A stretch of 64,000 nt of DNA, from positions 1,922,001 through 1,986,000 of the forward strand of contig CBDICN010000002.1 in the NCBI GenBank assembly GCA_965277355.1. The letters run 5' to 3'. Position 1 is the first letter of the stretch. Every line of letters starts with the position of its first letter. The translations under genes were made by a program, and so were the position numbers. The notes under the pieces were generated by a model. The model saw only the letters and a program-made list of their open reading frames with translations, was not told the origin of the DNA and searched no databases. The stretch comes from RH-AL1 sp965277355. GTDB taxonomy: Bacteria; Pseudomonadota; Alphaproteobacteria; Rhizobiales; Beijerinckiaceae. This document shows positions 52,117 through 62,975 of this stretch, piece by piece.

Positions 52117-52236
52117 AAAATCCCAAGGGCAGACCAGATCAAGTCCGGTCGAGCGAAAATCCGCCAAGTTCCGGGTCGCCAAAGGGCCAGCGTTGACGCT
52201 CGCGATCGCGGCGATCATGCCATCCGGCGCGGACAT
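52117..52236 (-). pseudogene. C-terminal fragment of a VapC-type PIN-domain toxin
   Basis: On the minus strand APDGMIAAIASVNAGPLATR followed by NLADFRSTGLDLVCPW matches the end of VapC/FitB ribonuclease toxins (acidic residue in PDGMIAA, TRN..DF near the end). The N-terminal two thirds are absent and no antitoxin is seen. The frame runs on toward the IS481 element without a clear stop at the expected place. The remaining bases 52057-52116 and 52237-52262 hold no gene. Confidence 0.5.
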
Positions 52237-54018
52237 CCCAAATAGTTGCCCTGCATCGTCAGCGGTTCATCCCCGCGCCTGCGGGGGACACGTCGGCCAC
52301 GTCCTCGCCTACGCGATCGGCATCGGTTCATCCCCGCGCCTGCGAGGGACACGGCTAGGACGTTGGCCAGCTCGCGGCCCTTGGCGGTTCATCCCCGCGC
52401 CTGCGGGGGACACCCGGGTCTACGAGTTCTGCCGACGGCACCGCCGCGGTTCATCCCCGCGCCTGCGGGGGAACACCGCAGCCGTCGCCGACGCGAGACC
52501 GACGGCACCAGTTCATCCCCGCGCCTGCGGGGGAACACCCCTCTTTACCGATCGAGCGCTGGCCAGCCGCCGGTTCATCCCCGCGCCTGCGGGGGACACA
52601 GCCGCACCAGCCAGACCATCAGGTCGACCGGCGGTTCATCCCCGCGCCCGCGGGGGACACTGCCTGCGCCCGAGAGCTTACCCCTGAACAAACGGTTCAT
52701 CCCCGCGCCTGCGGGGGACACGGCGGCAGCGTCGACGACAACCTGTTCGAGGACGGTTCATCCCCGCGCTTGCGGGGGACACGATTGCCCGCAACATTAA
52801 GGCATATGTACAAGCGGTTCATCCCCGCGCCTGCGGGGGACACCCGCACCGACAGCGCGGCGCCCGTCCAGGTGGCGGTTCATCCCCGCGCCTGCGGGGG
52901 ACACGCGTTCGAGCAGCGTGAAGGCGCCGCCGTCCTCGGTTCATCCCCGCGCCTGCGGGGGACACGACGCTCGCATTCGCGCAGGGGCTATGGACGGCGG
53001 TTCATCCCCGCGCCTGCGGGGGACACCTCGCCACGCCCACCGCATTCCCGGCATTCCGCGGTTCATCCCCGCGCCTGCGGGGGACACGAGCAGGAAGCGT
53101 TCGACGCCATGCCTGAGGGCGGTTCATCCCCGCGCCTGCGGGGGACACAAAGTCGAGAGGCCCGGCACCGAGATGCCAAACGGTTCATCCCCGCGCCTGC
53201 GGGGGACACGGCCTCACCTCGCTCGGCAAGATGTTCGGCGGCGGTTCATCCCCGCGCCTGCGGGGGACACGGAATGCATCGCGTTCACCGCTTCTGCCAC
53301 GGCGGTTCATCCCCGCGCCTGCGGGGGACACTGGAACCTGCCCGTCGCGCGCGATGTAAACCGCGGTTCATCCCCGCGCCTGCGGGGGACACACACGCAA
53401 GCGGCTACCAACCGCATCCGCAATCGGTTCATCCCCGCGCCTGCGGGGGACACTGAACCACGAACGTTTATCGTTTATGCAGAGCCGGTTCATCCCCGCG
53501 CCTGCGGGGGACACGTCTACCGCAAGAGCGACGTGATCCTCGACGGCGGTTCATCCCCGCGCCTGCGGGGGACACTTCTTTGCCTGCACAAACCGTGTGC
53601 GGCCGTCCGGTTCATCCCCGCGCCTGCGGGGGACACCACGACGATGCCGACCTTGACGCCGGTGCGCGCGGTTCATCCCCGCGCCTGCGGGGGACACTGT
53701 TCAGCCGCATATTTCAGGGCTTCCAAGCCCGGTTCATCCCCGCGCCTGCGGGGGACACGCGGCGCGTCGTGCCGGAGCTGCAACGCGTCAACGGTTCATC
53801 CCCGCGCCTGCGGGGGACACAACACCCTCGCCCGCACCCTGCCCGTCGTCGCCGGTTCATCCCCGCGCCTGCGGGGGACACAGTTCGGCCGAGATCGTGT
53901 TTTCTTGCTTAAACGGTTCATCCCCGCGCCTGCGGGGGACACAGTTCGGCCGAGATCGTGTTTTCTTGCTTAAACGGTTCATCCCCGCGCCTGCGGGGGA
54001 CACTGAGATTGGTGCAAG

Positions 54019-55098
54019 CTAGTGGATAGATTCCAACACTTGGTGCCCGCGTTTGACGGCGGCGATGATTTTGTCCGGATCGGCTTTCCAATGGAAGGGT
54101 TTCGGGGCCTCGTTGGTCTCGGCGAGGAAGCGGTTGATGGCGGCTTGAAGATCGACGATCGAACGGAAGACGCCGCGCTTGAGCCGTCGCCGCGTGAGCT
54201 TGGCGAAGAAGCCCTCGACGGCGTTCAGCCAGGAAGCCGATTTCGGCGTGAAGTGGAAGGTGAAGCGCGGGTGGCGGCCGAGCCAGGCGAGAACCTTCGG
54301 GTGCTTGTGGACGGCATAGTTGTCGAGGATGACCTCGACCGTCTTTCCGGCCGGCACCTCGGCCTCGATGGCGTTGAGGAAGCGGACGAACTCCTGATGC
54401 CGGTGACGCTGCATGCAGCGCCCGATGACCTTTCCCTCGAGCACGTCGAGGGCGGCGAACAGCGTCGTCGTACCGTGGCGCTTGTAGTCATGGGTCATGG
54501 TGCCGAGCCGGCCCTTCTTCATCGGCAGGCCGGGTTGGGTGCGGTCGAGCGCCTGGATCTGGCTCTTCTCGTCGAGCGACAACACGATGGCGTGCGCCGG
54601 AGGATCGACGTAAAGGCCGACGACGTCGCGCAGCTTGGCGGCGAACAGGGGATCGTTGGACAGCTTGAAGCGGCGGACGCGATGCGGCGCCAGCCCATGC
54701 GCCTTCCAGATACGCTGAACCGAGGAAACGCTGATGCCCATGGCTTCGGCCATGGCGGGCGCGGTCCAATGCGTCGTCTCGCCGGGCGGCTCGGACTGCG
54801 TCAGGGCGACGACCTTGTCGACGACCTCCCTCGGCAGCGGCGGCTTGCCGGGCGGCCGCGTCTTGTCGCGCAAGAGGCCGGCGACGCCCTCCCGCATGAA
54901 ACGCTCCTGCCAGCGCCACACCGCGGTCTTGGCGACGTTCGCCTCGCGCATGATCGCGTTGGTGCCGAGCCCGGCGGCGGTCAGCAGCACGATGCGGCAG
55001 CGCCAGACATGGTTCTGCGGGCTGCCGCGATCGGCGACGATCGCCTTCATGCGGGCTTCGTCGGCAATGGTGACTTCGATCCTGATCCCTGTGCGCAT
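54019..55098 (-). CDS. IS630-family transposase (single frame)
   Basis: From ATG 55098 (GTG 55113 is possible) the 359 residues give a helix-turn-helix part (TNAIMREANVAKTAVWRWQE) and the DDE domain: VLSLDEKSQIQALDRTQPGL, VILDNYAVHKHPKVLAWL and TPKSASWLNAVEGFFAKLTR. All catalytic residues are present. The stop TAG uses the duplicated TA (54020-54021) plus the first outside base of the spacer, so it depends on the insertion site. The gene is read in the same direction as the CRISPR array. Confidence 0.93.
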   Translation of the reverse strand: MRTGIRIEVTIADEARMKAIVADRGSPQNHVWRCRIVLLTAAGLGTNAIMREANVAKTAVWRWQERFMREGVAGLLRDKTRPPGKPPLPREVVDKVVALTQSEPPGETTHWTAPAMAEAMGISVSSVQRIWKAHGLAPHRVRRFKLSNDPLFAAKLRDVVGLYVDPPAHAIVLSLDEKSQIQALDRTQPGLPMKKGRLGTMTHDYKRHGTTTLFAALDVLEGKVIGRCMQRHRHQEFVRFLNAIEAEVPAGKTVEVILDNYAVHKHPKVLAWLGRHPRFTFHFTPKSASWLNAVEGFFAKLTRRRLKRGVFRSIVDLQAAINRFLAETNEAPKPFHWKADPDKIIAAVKRGHQVLESIH

Positions 55099-55167
55099 CC
55101 CGAAGACTCGCACGACCGCGGCCCAACGGGAATCCCACGACGGACTCTATCGAATGACGTTATCCAC
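54022..55167 (-). mobile_element. IS630-family element inside a CRISPR spacer
   Basis: The 1,146 bp element has inverted ends GTGGATAGATTCC (left) and GTGGATAACGTC (right, read inward) and a TA duplication at 54020-54021 and 55168-55169. Removing it joins 18 bases (54004-54021) to 14 bases (55170-55183) and restores a normal 32 bp spacer. It is not the same IS630 as the one in repB. Confidence 0.95.
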
Positions 55168-58100
55168 TAGGCCAACACGTAATCGGTTCATCCCCGCGCC
55201 TGCGGGGGACACGAGTCCGCGCGAGAAAAACGCCATCCGCCAGCCGGTTCATCCCCGCGCCTGCGGGGGACACCGCGCGAGCAGCGCCGCGCCGTCGACG
55301 CCCCACGGTTCATCCCCGCGCCTGCGGGGGACACCCGGCCCCGTCGCGGTGCTCGTCACGCTGCTCCGGTTCATCCCCGCGCCTGCGGGGGACACCTCGA
55401 CCTTGCCGGCCTCCGCCTTGATGCCGTCGGTTCATCCCCGCGCCTGCGGGGGACACTCGGCGTTGGTCACGCCCGCCGGCAGGAGCATCGGTTCATCCCC
55501 GCGCCTGCGGGGGACACGTTTGGATCTTCAGCGTCCAGGCCGGGTTGCCCGGTTCATCCCCGCGCCTGCGGGGGACACCGACGAATGTAATGCGCCAACG
55601 GCGCCATTTGCGGTTCATCCCCGCGCCTGCGGGGGACACTCCGGCGCCAACATCTGGACCGGCTCCAATACCGGTTCATCCCCGCGCCTGCGGGGGACAC
55701 CGCCTTCGGGAACAGGTCGCGGCCGTAGTAGTCGGTTCATCCCCGCGCCTGCGGGGGACACACCGTGACCGGGGACGGCGTTCAGACGGTCAGCGGTTCA
55801 TCCCCGCGCCCGCCGAGATCGGCGGCGTCCACCCCCGCACCGGTTCATCCCCGCGCCTGCGGGGGACACGACAACCGCCGCCTTCGCGAGGTCGGCGATT
55901 TCGGTTCATCCCCGCGCCTGCGGGGGACACTCCTTCGTGACCGGGATATGAAACGACACGCCCGGTTCATCCCCGCGCCTGCGGGGGACACCTTTCGCAA
56001 CCCGTCCATCACCGTAAGAGCGGCGGTTCATCCCCGCGCCTGCGGGGGACACGTTTGATGTCCGGCTTCCTCGTCGGCGTCGATCGGTTCATCCCCGCGC
56101 CTGCGGGGGACACTCTGGAGCGGGAGACGAGACAATGACCGGCATCCGGTTCATCCCCGCGCCTGCGGGGGACACGCTTTCCAGAAATCGCCGTCCAGTT
56201 CCGTAATCGGTTCATCCCCGCGCCTGCGGGGGACACTCGAGAGCCGACATCGATCCCACATGCGAAATCGGTTCATCCCCGCGCCTGCGGGGGACACCAG
56301 GTCAACTTGATAGTCCTGCAAAGCAAGTGCGGTTCATCCCCGCGCCTGCGGGGGACACCGCGACGAGCTCCGGGCGCAGCATCGCGTTGGCGGTTCATCC
56401 CCGCGCCTGCGGGGGACACTAGATGTCGATCGCGTCGGTGCTGAGCTTGGCCGGTTCATCCCCGCGCCTGCGGGGGACACTGCCGCAGCACCGCCGAGAC
56501 CGGGGTGTAGACCGGTTCATCCCCGCGCCTGCGGGGGACACGCCGCGGTGCTGCCGGGCACCAGATCGTTGACCGGTTCATCCCCGCGCCTGCGGGGGAC
56601 ACCAAAGCCTGGTGCCGCCCGTCATCAACCCATCCGGTTCATCCCCGCGCCTGCGGGGGACACAGGAGCATCGCCGACGTTAGGGTCATCTTCTTCGGTT
56701 CATCCCCGCGCCTGCGGGGGACACTTGATATGTACAGTCGAGTGCGCCCGGTAAACCGGTTCATCCCCGCGCCTGCGGGGGACACGGCCAAACCGGTACG
56801 CAAAGTTGATAACAATCCGGTTCATCCCCGCGCCTGCGGGGGACACGGTTGTGTCCGTCGTGGACGGTACGCTGTCGACGGTTCATCCCCGCGCCTGCGG
56901 GGGACACGGCCGAGACGACGAAATCCTCGTTTCAGGCCGCGGTTCATCCCCGCGCCTGCGGGGGACACGACATCCTGCCGGACGTCGGGACCGCGTTGCG
57001 CGGTTCATCCCCGCGCCTGCGGGGGACACCCCTACGCCGTTCCGGCCGCCAATGCCGCGACCGGTTCATCCCCGCGCCTGCGGGGGACACCTCAGCCCGA
57101 TCTTCGTCGGCACCGCCGAAGACGGTTCATCCCCGCGCCTGCGGGGGACACGCCCAACGTGGATTTTACCGCGGCAGGCATACCGGTTCATCCCCGCGCC
57201 TGCGGGGGACACTGAAGACCGGATTGGGGGGTTTAAGCGGCGACCGGTTCATCCCCGCGCCTGCGGGGGACACCACCATTGGCGATTGTACCATAGTAGC
57301 TGTAACGGTTCATCCCCGCGCCTGCGGGGGACACAGCTGTTTGCCCGACGTCATCTGATTGGCCGTCGGTTCATCCCCGCGCCTGCGGGAGACACATCGT
57401 TGCTTGATCATACGTTTGAAACGCATCCGGTTCATCCCCGCGCCTGCGGGGGACACCTCGCCTTGCGATTCTCCGGCAACGAAGATTGCGGTTCATCCCC
57501 GCGCCTGCGGGGGACACGTTCACAAGGTCATCGCCGACGCGCTCGACGCAGGTTCATCCCCGCGCCTGCGGGGGACACTTTGCCGTTGGCGAGCATTCGG
57601 AAATGCCACGCGGTTCATCCCCGCGCCTGCGGGGGACACTGCGCTCAAAGCGTCTCGCTCGCCAACGCGCGCGGTTCATCCCCGCGCCTGCGGGGGACAC
57701 GGTCATGTAATGCGCTCCTATCGCGGTCAAGGCGGTTCATCCCCGCGCCTGCGGGGGACACGCGGGCTGTCGGCGAAGACCTTCTTGATCACGGGGTTCA
57801 TCCCCGCGCCTGCGGGGGACACACTTTCTTCGTGTACGTCGGCCGCGTTCCAACCGGTTCATCCCCGCGCCTGCGGGGGACACATCAGCAAGCGCAACGC
57901 CGGTTTGATACGACACGGTTCATCCCCGCGCCTGCGGGGGACACTCCAATCCAACGATCGCCTGAAGCCCGGCAAGCGGTTCATCCCCGCGCCTGCGGGG
58001 GACACTTCGGACGCCAAGCCAGCGGATTGCCGCATAGCGGTTCATCCCCGCGCCTGCGGGGGACACTCGAGAAGAGCCTGCATGGCATTGCCGGCCATCG

Positions 58101-61100
58101 GTTCATCCCCGCGCCTGCGGGGGACACTTCGGCAACGAACGCAACCGCGATTTTGCACACGGTTCATCCCCGCGCCTGCGGGGGACACGACGACGCTCGC
58201 GATAGGGCCAAGCCCGCCAACGGTTCATCCCCGCGCCTGCGGGGGACACCGCCGGCCGCCTCGCTCGTTCATCGTGTTGGGCGGTTCATCCCCGCGCCTG
58301 CGGGGGACACTCGGGCGCTGGCAGCGCCGCGTGGCCGGTGAGCGGTTCATCCCCGCGCCTGCGGGGGACACCGCCAAGACGCCACTGACGCCAAGCTAGA
58401 TGCCGGTTCATCCCCGCGCCTGCGGGGGACACACGATCAGCGTCTTGGGGTCGACGTAGGTAAGCGGTTCATCCCCGCGCCTGCGGGGGACACGTCGTTG
58501 CCAATTGTTGGCAGACCCGGTTCGGCGGTTCATCCCCGCGCCTGCGGGGGACACCGAGTTAAAACCGTCATAAGAGGTAAAACGATCGGTTCATCCCCGC
58601 GCCTGCGGGGGACACTAAATTTCGAGCCTGCCGCACTTCGACGACGACGGTTCATCCCCGCGCCTGCGGGGGACACCTGGGAAGTCATCAAAGGCTATTT
58701 CGCCCACCCGGTTCATCCCCGCGCCTGCGGGGGACACGGCGCAGGCGGTATAGCAAGAGCCGGGGCGGGCGGTTCATCCCCGCGCCTGCGGGGATCACCG
58801 GGTTCATCCCCGCGCCTGCGGGGGACACTTCACGAATATTTATTCCGACATTTCGCAAAGCGGTTCATCCCCGCGCCTGCGGGGGACACACGTGCCAACA
58901 AGGTAACCGGTGATGGAGATGCGGTTCATCCCCGCGCCTGCGGGGGACACACGTGCCAACAAGGTAACCGGTGATGGAGATGCGGTTCATCCCCGCGCCT
59001 GCGGGGGACACTACTATACCGCCATTCTGATTACCGTGTCGCTCGGTTCATCCCCGCGCCTGCGGGGGACACGGGGGCGTACTGGCGTGCCTCGCCACGG
59101 CGGGCGGTTCATCCCCGCGCCTGCGGGGGACACGAAAAATCGGTCAGACCTAACGAAACGACAGGCGGTTCATCCCCGCGCCTGCGGGGGACACGTTGTG
59201 CGCCGACGCCGTGTAGACCGGACCCTCGGTTCATCCCCGCGCCTGCGGGGGACACAATCAAGCCCCAGAAGCAACTGCGCGCGCGACCGGTTCATCCCCG
59301 CGCCTGCGGGGGACACGATCATGTTCGGCCCCATCATCTCGTCGAGCACGGTTCATCCCCGCGCCTGCGGGGGACACATCGCCGCCATGAAGATCGACGT
59401 ATCGGGCTGCGGTTCATCCCCGCGCCTGCGGGGGACACGACGACGCAACGGCGCTGCGCACCGCCGACGACGGTTCATCCCCGCGCCTGCGGGGGACACC
59501 CAGCATCCGCCTCGACACAGTCGACCGTGTGCGGTTCATCCCCGCGCCTGCGGGGGACACGCGGTGCGAGATGATGCAAGTGACGGTGACGGCGGTTCAT
59601 CCCCGCGCCTGCGGGGGACACTCGCTGCCGACGAGATCCGCCCGGTAGGCGTTCGGTTCATCCCCGCGCCTGCGGGGGACACAATTGGCCCAATCGTGCG
59701 CAGGCGTAGTTCCGCGGTTCATCCCCGCGCCTGCGGGGGACACCGCTCATGACGAAGACCCCGCCGCGGTTTTCGCGGTTCATCCCCGCGCCTGCGAGGG
59801 ACACAGAGAAGATGTTTATGATCTGACGGTGGACGGCGGTTCATCCCCGCGCCTGCGGGGGACACCTCGACGCCGGCAAACAGTTTGATGAAGACACCGG
59901 TTCATCCCCGCGCCTGCGGGGGACACCGGGCAACACGAGAAGTGCGCCGAGGCTGGTGCGGTTCATCCCCGCGCCTGCGGGGGACACGTGTGGGGCAGAA
60001 AGAAGACGTTCAACAAGAGCGGTTCATCCCCGCGCCTGCGGGGGACACTCGATCTGGATGCCGCCGTCGGCCGTGTCGCGCGGTTCATCCCCGCGCCTGC
60101 GGGGGACACTGGGGACGTGGTCGTGTACCCGCCACCGGCGTTCGGTTCATCCCCGCGCCTGCGGGGGACACTCGTAGGGCAGGCCTGGGTCGCCCCGAGC
60201 CTCCGGTTCATCCCCGCGCCTGCGGGGGACACGCCGTCCGGTCGAGCTTGTAGGCGTCGGCGACCGGTTCATCCCCGCGCCTGCGGGGGACACCCTTATA
60301 CTGGTATCACGGGCGTTTTGGGGGACGGTTCATCCCCGCGCCTGCGGGGGACACTCAGCCGCGCCCGCCGCCATCAATGCCAACGCCGGTTCATCCCCGC
60401 GCCTGCGGGGGACACAATCAAGCCCCAAAAGCAACTGCGCGCGCGACCGGTTCATCCCCGCGCCTGCGGGGGACACTGTGCCGCTTGCGGCCTTGGCGCG
60501 AATGACGGCGGTTCATCCCCGCGCCTGCGGGGGACACCCCATCATCTGTCGTTTATCGTACCCCGCGAGCGGTTCATCCCCGCGCCTGCGGGGGACACTC
60601 CTGCGCACCGGGAACTGCCAACGGCCGATCCGGTTCATCCCCGCGCCTGCGGGGGACACTGCTCGATTCCCGACGCCGCCTGGCCGCCGGACGGTTCATC
60701 CCCGCGCCTGCGGGGGACACCCAGGCCACGGGGTAGGCGATCATGATCGATCCGGTTCATCCCCGCGCCTGCGGGGGACACGCGGCGTCGGGGTCGGCGA
60801 TGCCCTCAAAAGCCGGTTCATCCCCGCGCCTGCGGGGGACACTTTAGTTTCGTTGTAGACATATAGCCTAGGGGCGGTTCATCCCCGCGCCTGCGGGGGA
60901 CACGTTTCGATTTCCTGAGGAATGCCCATTGTCAGCGGTTCATCCCCGCGCCTGCGGGGGACACTTCTTGATGTTGTAGCCCGGCCCTGCGGACGCCGGT
61001 TCATCCCCGCGCCTGCGGGGGACACTGATAGTCGCGACCGTCGAATGCGGCCGTCGTCGGTTCATCCCCGCGCCTGCGGGGGACACGATGCGGATCGCAA

Positions 61101-61574
61101 GACGCCCGTGACCGAAGACGGTTCATCCCCGCGCCTGCGGGGGACACTACTCATGCCGGTACCCGCCGTTTTGAACTCGCGGTTCATCCCCGCGCCTGCG
61201 GGGGACACTAAAGGGCTGCGTAGGTTTGATATCGTATAGGCGGTTCATCCCCGCGCCTGCGGGGGACACTGCTGTTGCGTAAACGCCATCGCCGTCACAT
61301 CCGGTTCATCCCCGCGCCTGCGGGGGACACATATGACCCATCTATTTTCAAACCGTGATATGCGGTTCATCCCCGCGCCTGCGGGGGACACATGTACGAC
61401 GGCGGCGGCACGGCGGCGGTTAACGGTTCATCCCCGCGCCTGCGGGGGACACATCATCAACGGACCATCGATGATGGGCAAATACGGTTCATCCCCGCGC
61501 CTGCGGGGGACACATCATCAACGGACCATCGATGATGGGCAAATACGGTTCATCCCCGCGCCTGCGGGGGACAC

Positions 61575-61711
61575 TCCTTTCGGAACGTCTTGATGACGTT
61601 CGACTTTCGCGATGTCAAACAGCGCACCGATGTTCGGCCTTCGTTCGGCCGCCTGGTCCGCCCGGACGAATTGGCGGCCCGATTTCCTTGGGGACGACGG
61701 CCCGGCGCCGG
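61575..61711 (-). promoter_or_regulatory. CRISPR leader between cas2 and the newest repeat
   Basis: The 137 bases between the cas2 stop and the last repeat are the leader of the array, read from the minus strand. A TTGACA box (complement of 61613-61618) lies about 40 bases before the first repeat and may be the -35 element; the -10 partner is weak. The repeat next to it is flanked by a duplicated spacer, in line with this being the active acquisition end. Confidence 0.7.
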
Positions 61712-62002
61712 TCAGCGCACGTCGTCCTCCGGCCGGAACGCGACAAGGGGAAGGCCGTCGTAGTCCACGGGTTGTCGACGGTTGCGCCCGCAGGTGTCGA
61801 AGGCGTAGCCGGCGTCCGTCTGCGCCGTCCAGGCGATGACGCCGTTGCCGTCCTCGATCCCGGCGACGACCTGATCCCAGATCCGCTCGCGCGTGCGGCG
61901 CGAATACTGGCCCACGTAGACCCCGGCGCGGACCTCGACCAGCCAGACGGCGAGCCGGCCGCGCAGCCGCGGCGGCGCGTTCTCGACGACGACCACCATC
62001 AT
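61712..62002 (-). CDS. cas2: CRISPR integration endonuclease Cas2e
   Basis: Cas2 forms the adaptation complex with Cas1. The 96-residue protein begins MMVVVVENAPPRLRGRLAVW and contains LVEVRAGVYVGQYSRRTRER, the type I-E (Cas2e, ygbF) form, ending FRPEDDVR. ATG 62002 is preceded by GGGGAGACC. It starts 31 bases after the cas1 stop and is the gene next to the array. Confidence 0.95.
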   Translation of the reverse strand: MMVVVVENAPPRLRGRLAVWLVEVRAGVYVGQYSRRTRERIWDQVVAGIEDGNGVIAWTAQTDAGYAFDTCGRNRRQPVDYDGLPLVAFRPEDDVR

Positions 62003-62033
62003 GGTCTCCCCGCCATGGTCCAGCCCGTTTGGC

Positions 62034-62975
62034 TCATCCGCGATGTCCCTCGTCGCCCGAAGGCTCCTCGTCGAAGGCCGGCGGCTGCGCGTCGGCCGGC
62101 TCACCGGGAGCCGGCAGGCCGCCGGCCGCGAGCACGTCCTCGATCGCCGGGATGATCCGCTCGAGCAGGTTGGTGCGCCGGAAGACGTCGCGGCACTCGC
62201 GCCGGACCACGCCCTCGACCGGTCCGGGGAGACCGCTTCGCGCCGCGCGGCCCGCGACGCGAAAAGCCGTCGGCACCACGGTCTCGAACTTGAACAGGTC
62301 GGCGACGTCGTAGACGAAGGACAAGGGGCGCCCGGAATGCAGGAACCCGATCGCCGGCGCGTAGCCGGCGGCCAGCACCGCGGCTTCGGTGAGCCCGTGC
62401 AGGCAGGCGGTCGCCGCCGAAAGGCAGCGGTTCGGGATGTCGGCGGCGTCCCAATCGCCGCGATCGTAGGCACGGCGCTTCCAGGTCACGCCGTTCTGTT
62501 GCGCGTGGATCTCGTAGAGGCGGCGCACCCGCGCGCCCTCGATCCCGCGAAGCTGGTCGACGGAGCGGCGCTCCGGCGCGGCCTCCTCGAAGCGCACCGA
62601 GAACATCCGGCGCACGACGTTCAGCCGCGCCGCCTCGTCGAGCGCGAGCCGGGCCTGCCACAGCAGCCTGTCGGAGCGGGCACCGCCCGGCTGCCCGGCC
62701 GCGTAGAGCCTGACGCCGGCTTCCCCCACCCAGACGAGGAGGGTTCCGGCCCGGGCCGCGAGCGCCACCGCCGCATGGCTTATCCGCGTGCCGGGCTCGA
62801 GCATCAGGCAGACGAGGCCGCCCACCGGAATCTGCGTGCGCACCCCGCGCTCGTCGACGACCACGAAGGCGCCGTCCAGCACGTCGAGACGGCCCTTCTC
62901 GATGAAGATCATCGAGGAGCGATCCTTGAGCGGGATCGGTTTCGGCGGCGGCAGCCCGGGAAGCGCCGGGGCCAT
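62034..62975 (-). CDS. cas1: CRISPR-associated endonuclease Cas1e
   Basis: Cas1 is the integrase that inserts new spacers. The 313-residue protein starts APALPGLPPPKPIPLKDRSS and contains MIFIEKGRLDVLDGAFVVVD, IHAQQNGVTWKRRAYDRGDW and FLHSGRPLSFVYDVADLFKF, with the metal-binding glutamate, histidine and aspartate of Cas1e. The start ATG overlaps the cas6e stop (ATGA). The C-terminal tail is acidic and proline-rich as usual. It looks intact. Confidence 0.96.
   Translation of the reverse strand: MAPALPGLPPPKPIPLKDRSSMIFIEKGRLDVLDGAFVVVDERGVRTQIPVGGLVCLMLEPGTRISHAAVALAARAGTLLVWVGEAGVRLYAAGQPGGARSDRLLWQARLALDEAARLNVVRRMFSVRFEEAAPERRSVDQLRGIEGARVRRLYEIHAQQNGVTWKRRAYDRGDWDAADIPNRCLSAATACLHGLTEAAVLAAGYAPAIGFLHSGRPLSFVYDVADLFKFETVVPTAFRVAGRAARSGLPGPVEGVVRRECRDVFRRTNLLERIIPAIEDVLAAGGLPAPGEPADAQPPAFDEEPSGDEGHRG

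Larger units (their letters stand above)
52263..61574 (-). CRISPR. Type I-E CRISPR array, about 135 repeats, interrupted by an IS630 element
   Basis: The 29 bp repeat, on the plus strand beginning CGGTTCATCCCCGCGCC and ending TGCGGGGGACAC, recurs every 61 bases with 32 bp spacers. By period I count 29 repeats from 52263 to 54003 and about 106 from 55184 to 61574. The repeat is of the I-E kind (GTGTCCCCCGC...GGGGATGAACCG on the minus strand). Cas genes and leader are at the right, so crRNA is read from the minus strand and the oldest units are at the left, where repeat variants gather (TGCGAGGGACAC at 52324, an extra A at 52447 and the next, GCCCGCGG near 52633, GCTTGCGG near 52755). Two units are abnormal (55794 and 58770). 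Long frames through the array are artefacts of the period. Confidence 0.97.

Noticed and set aside
53070..53140. Possible retron or diversity-generating repeat
   Set aside because: No reverse transcriptase gene exists in the window, and the repeats are simply the CRISPR array.
52263..61574. Long open reading frames giving proteins rich in RFIPAPAGDT and VHPRACGGH
   Set aside because: They are translations of the 29 bp CRISPR repeat at a 61 bp period, in several frames and on both strands.
45352..61574. A CRISPR-associated transposon (CAST) linking tniABQ to the I-E system
   Set aside because: The transposon ends at 49080, before the CRISPR array; the array is long, has its own cas1, cas2 and leader, and other elements lie between.
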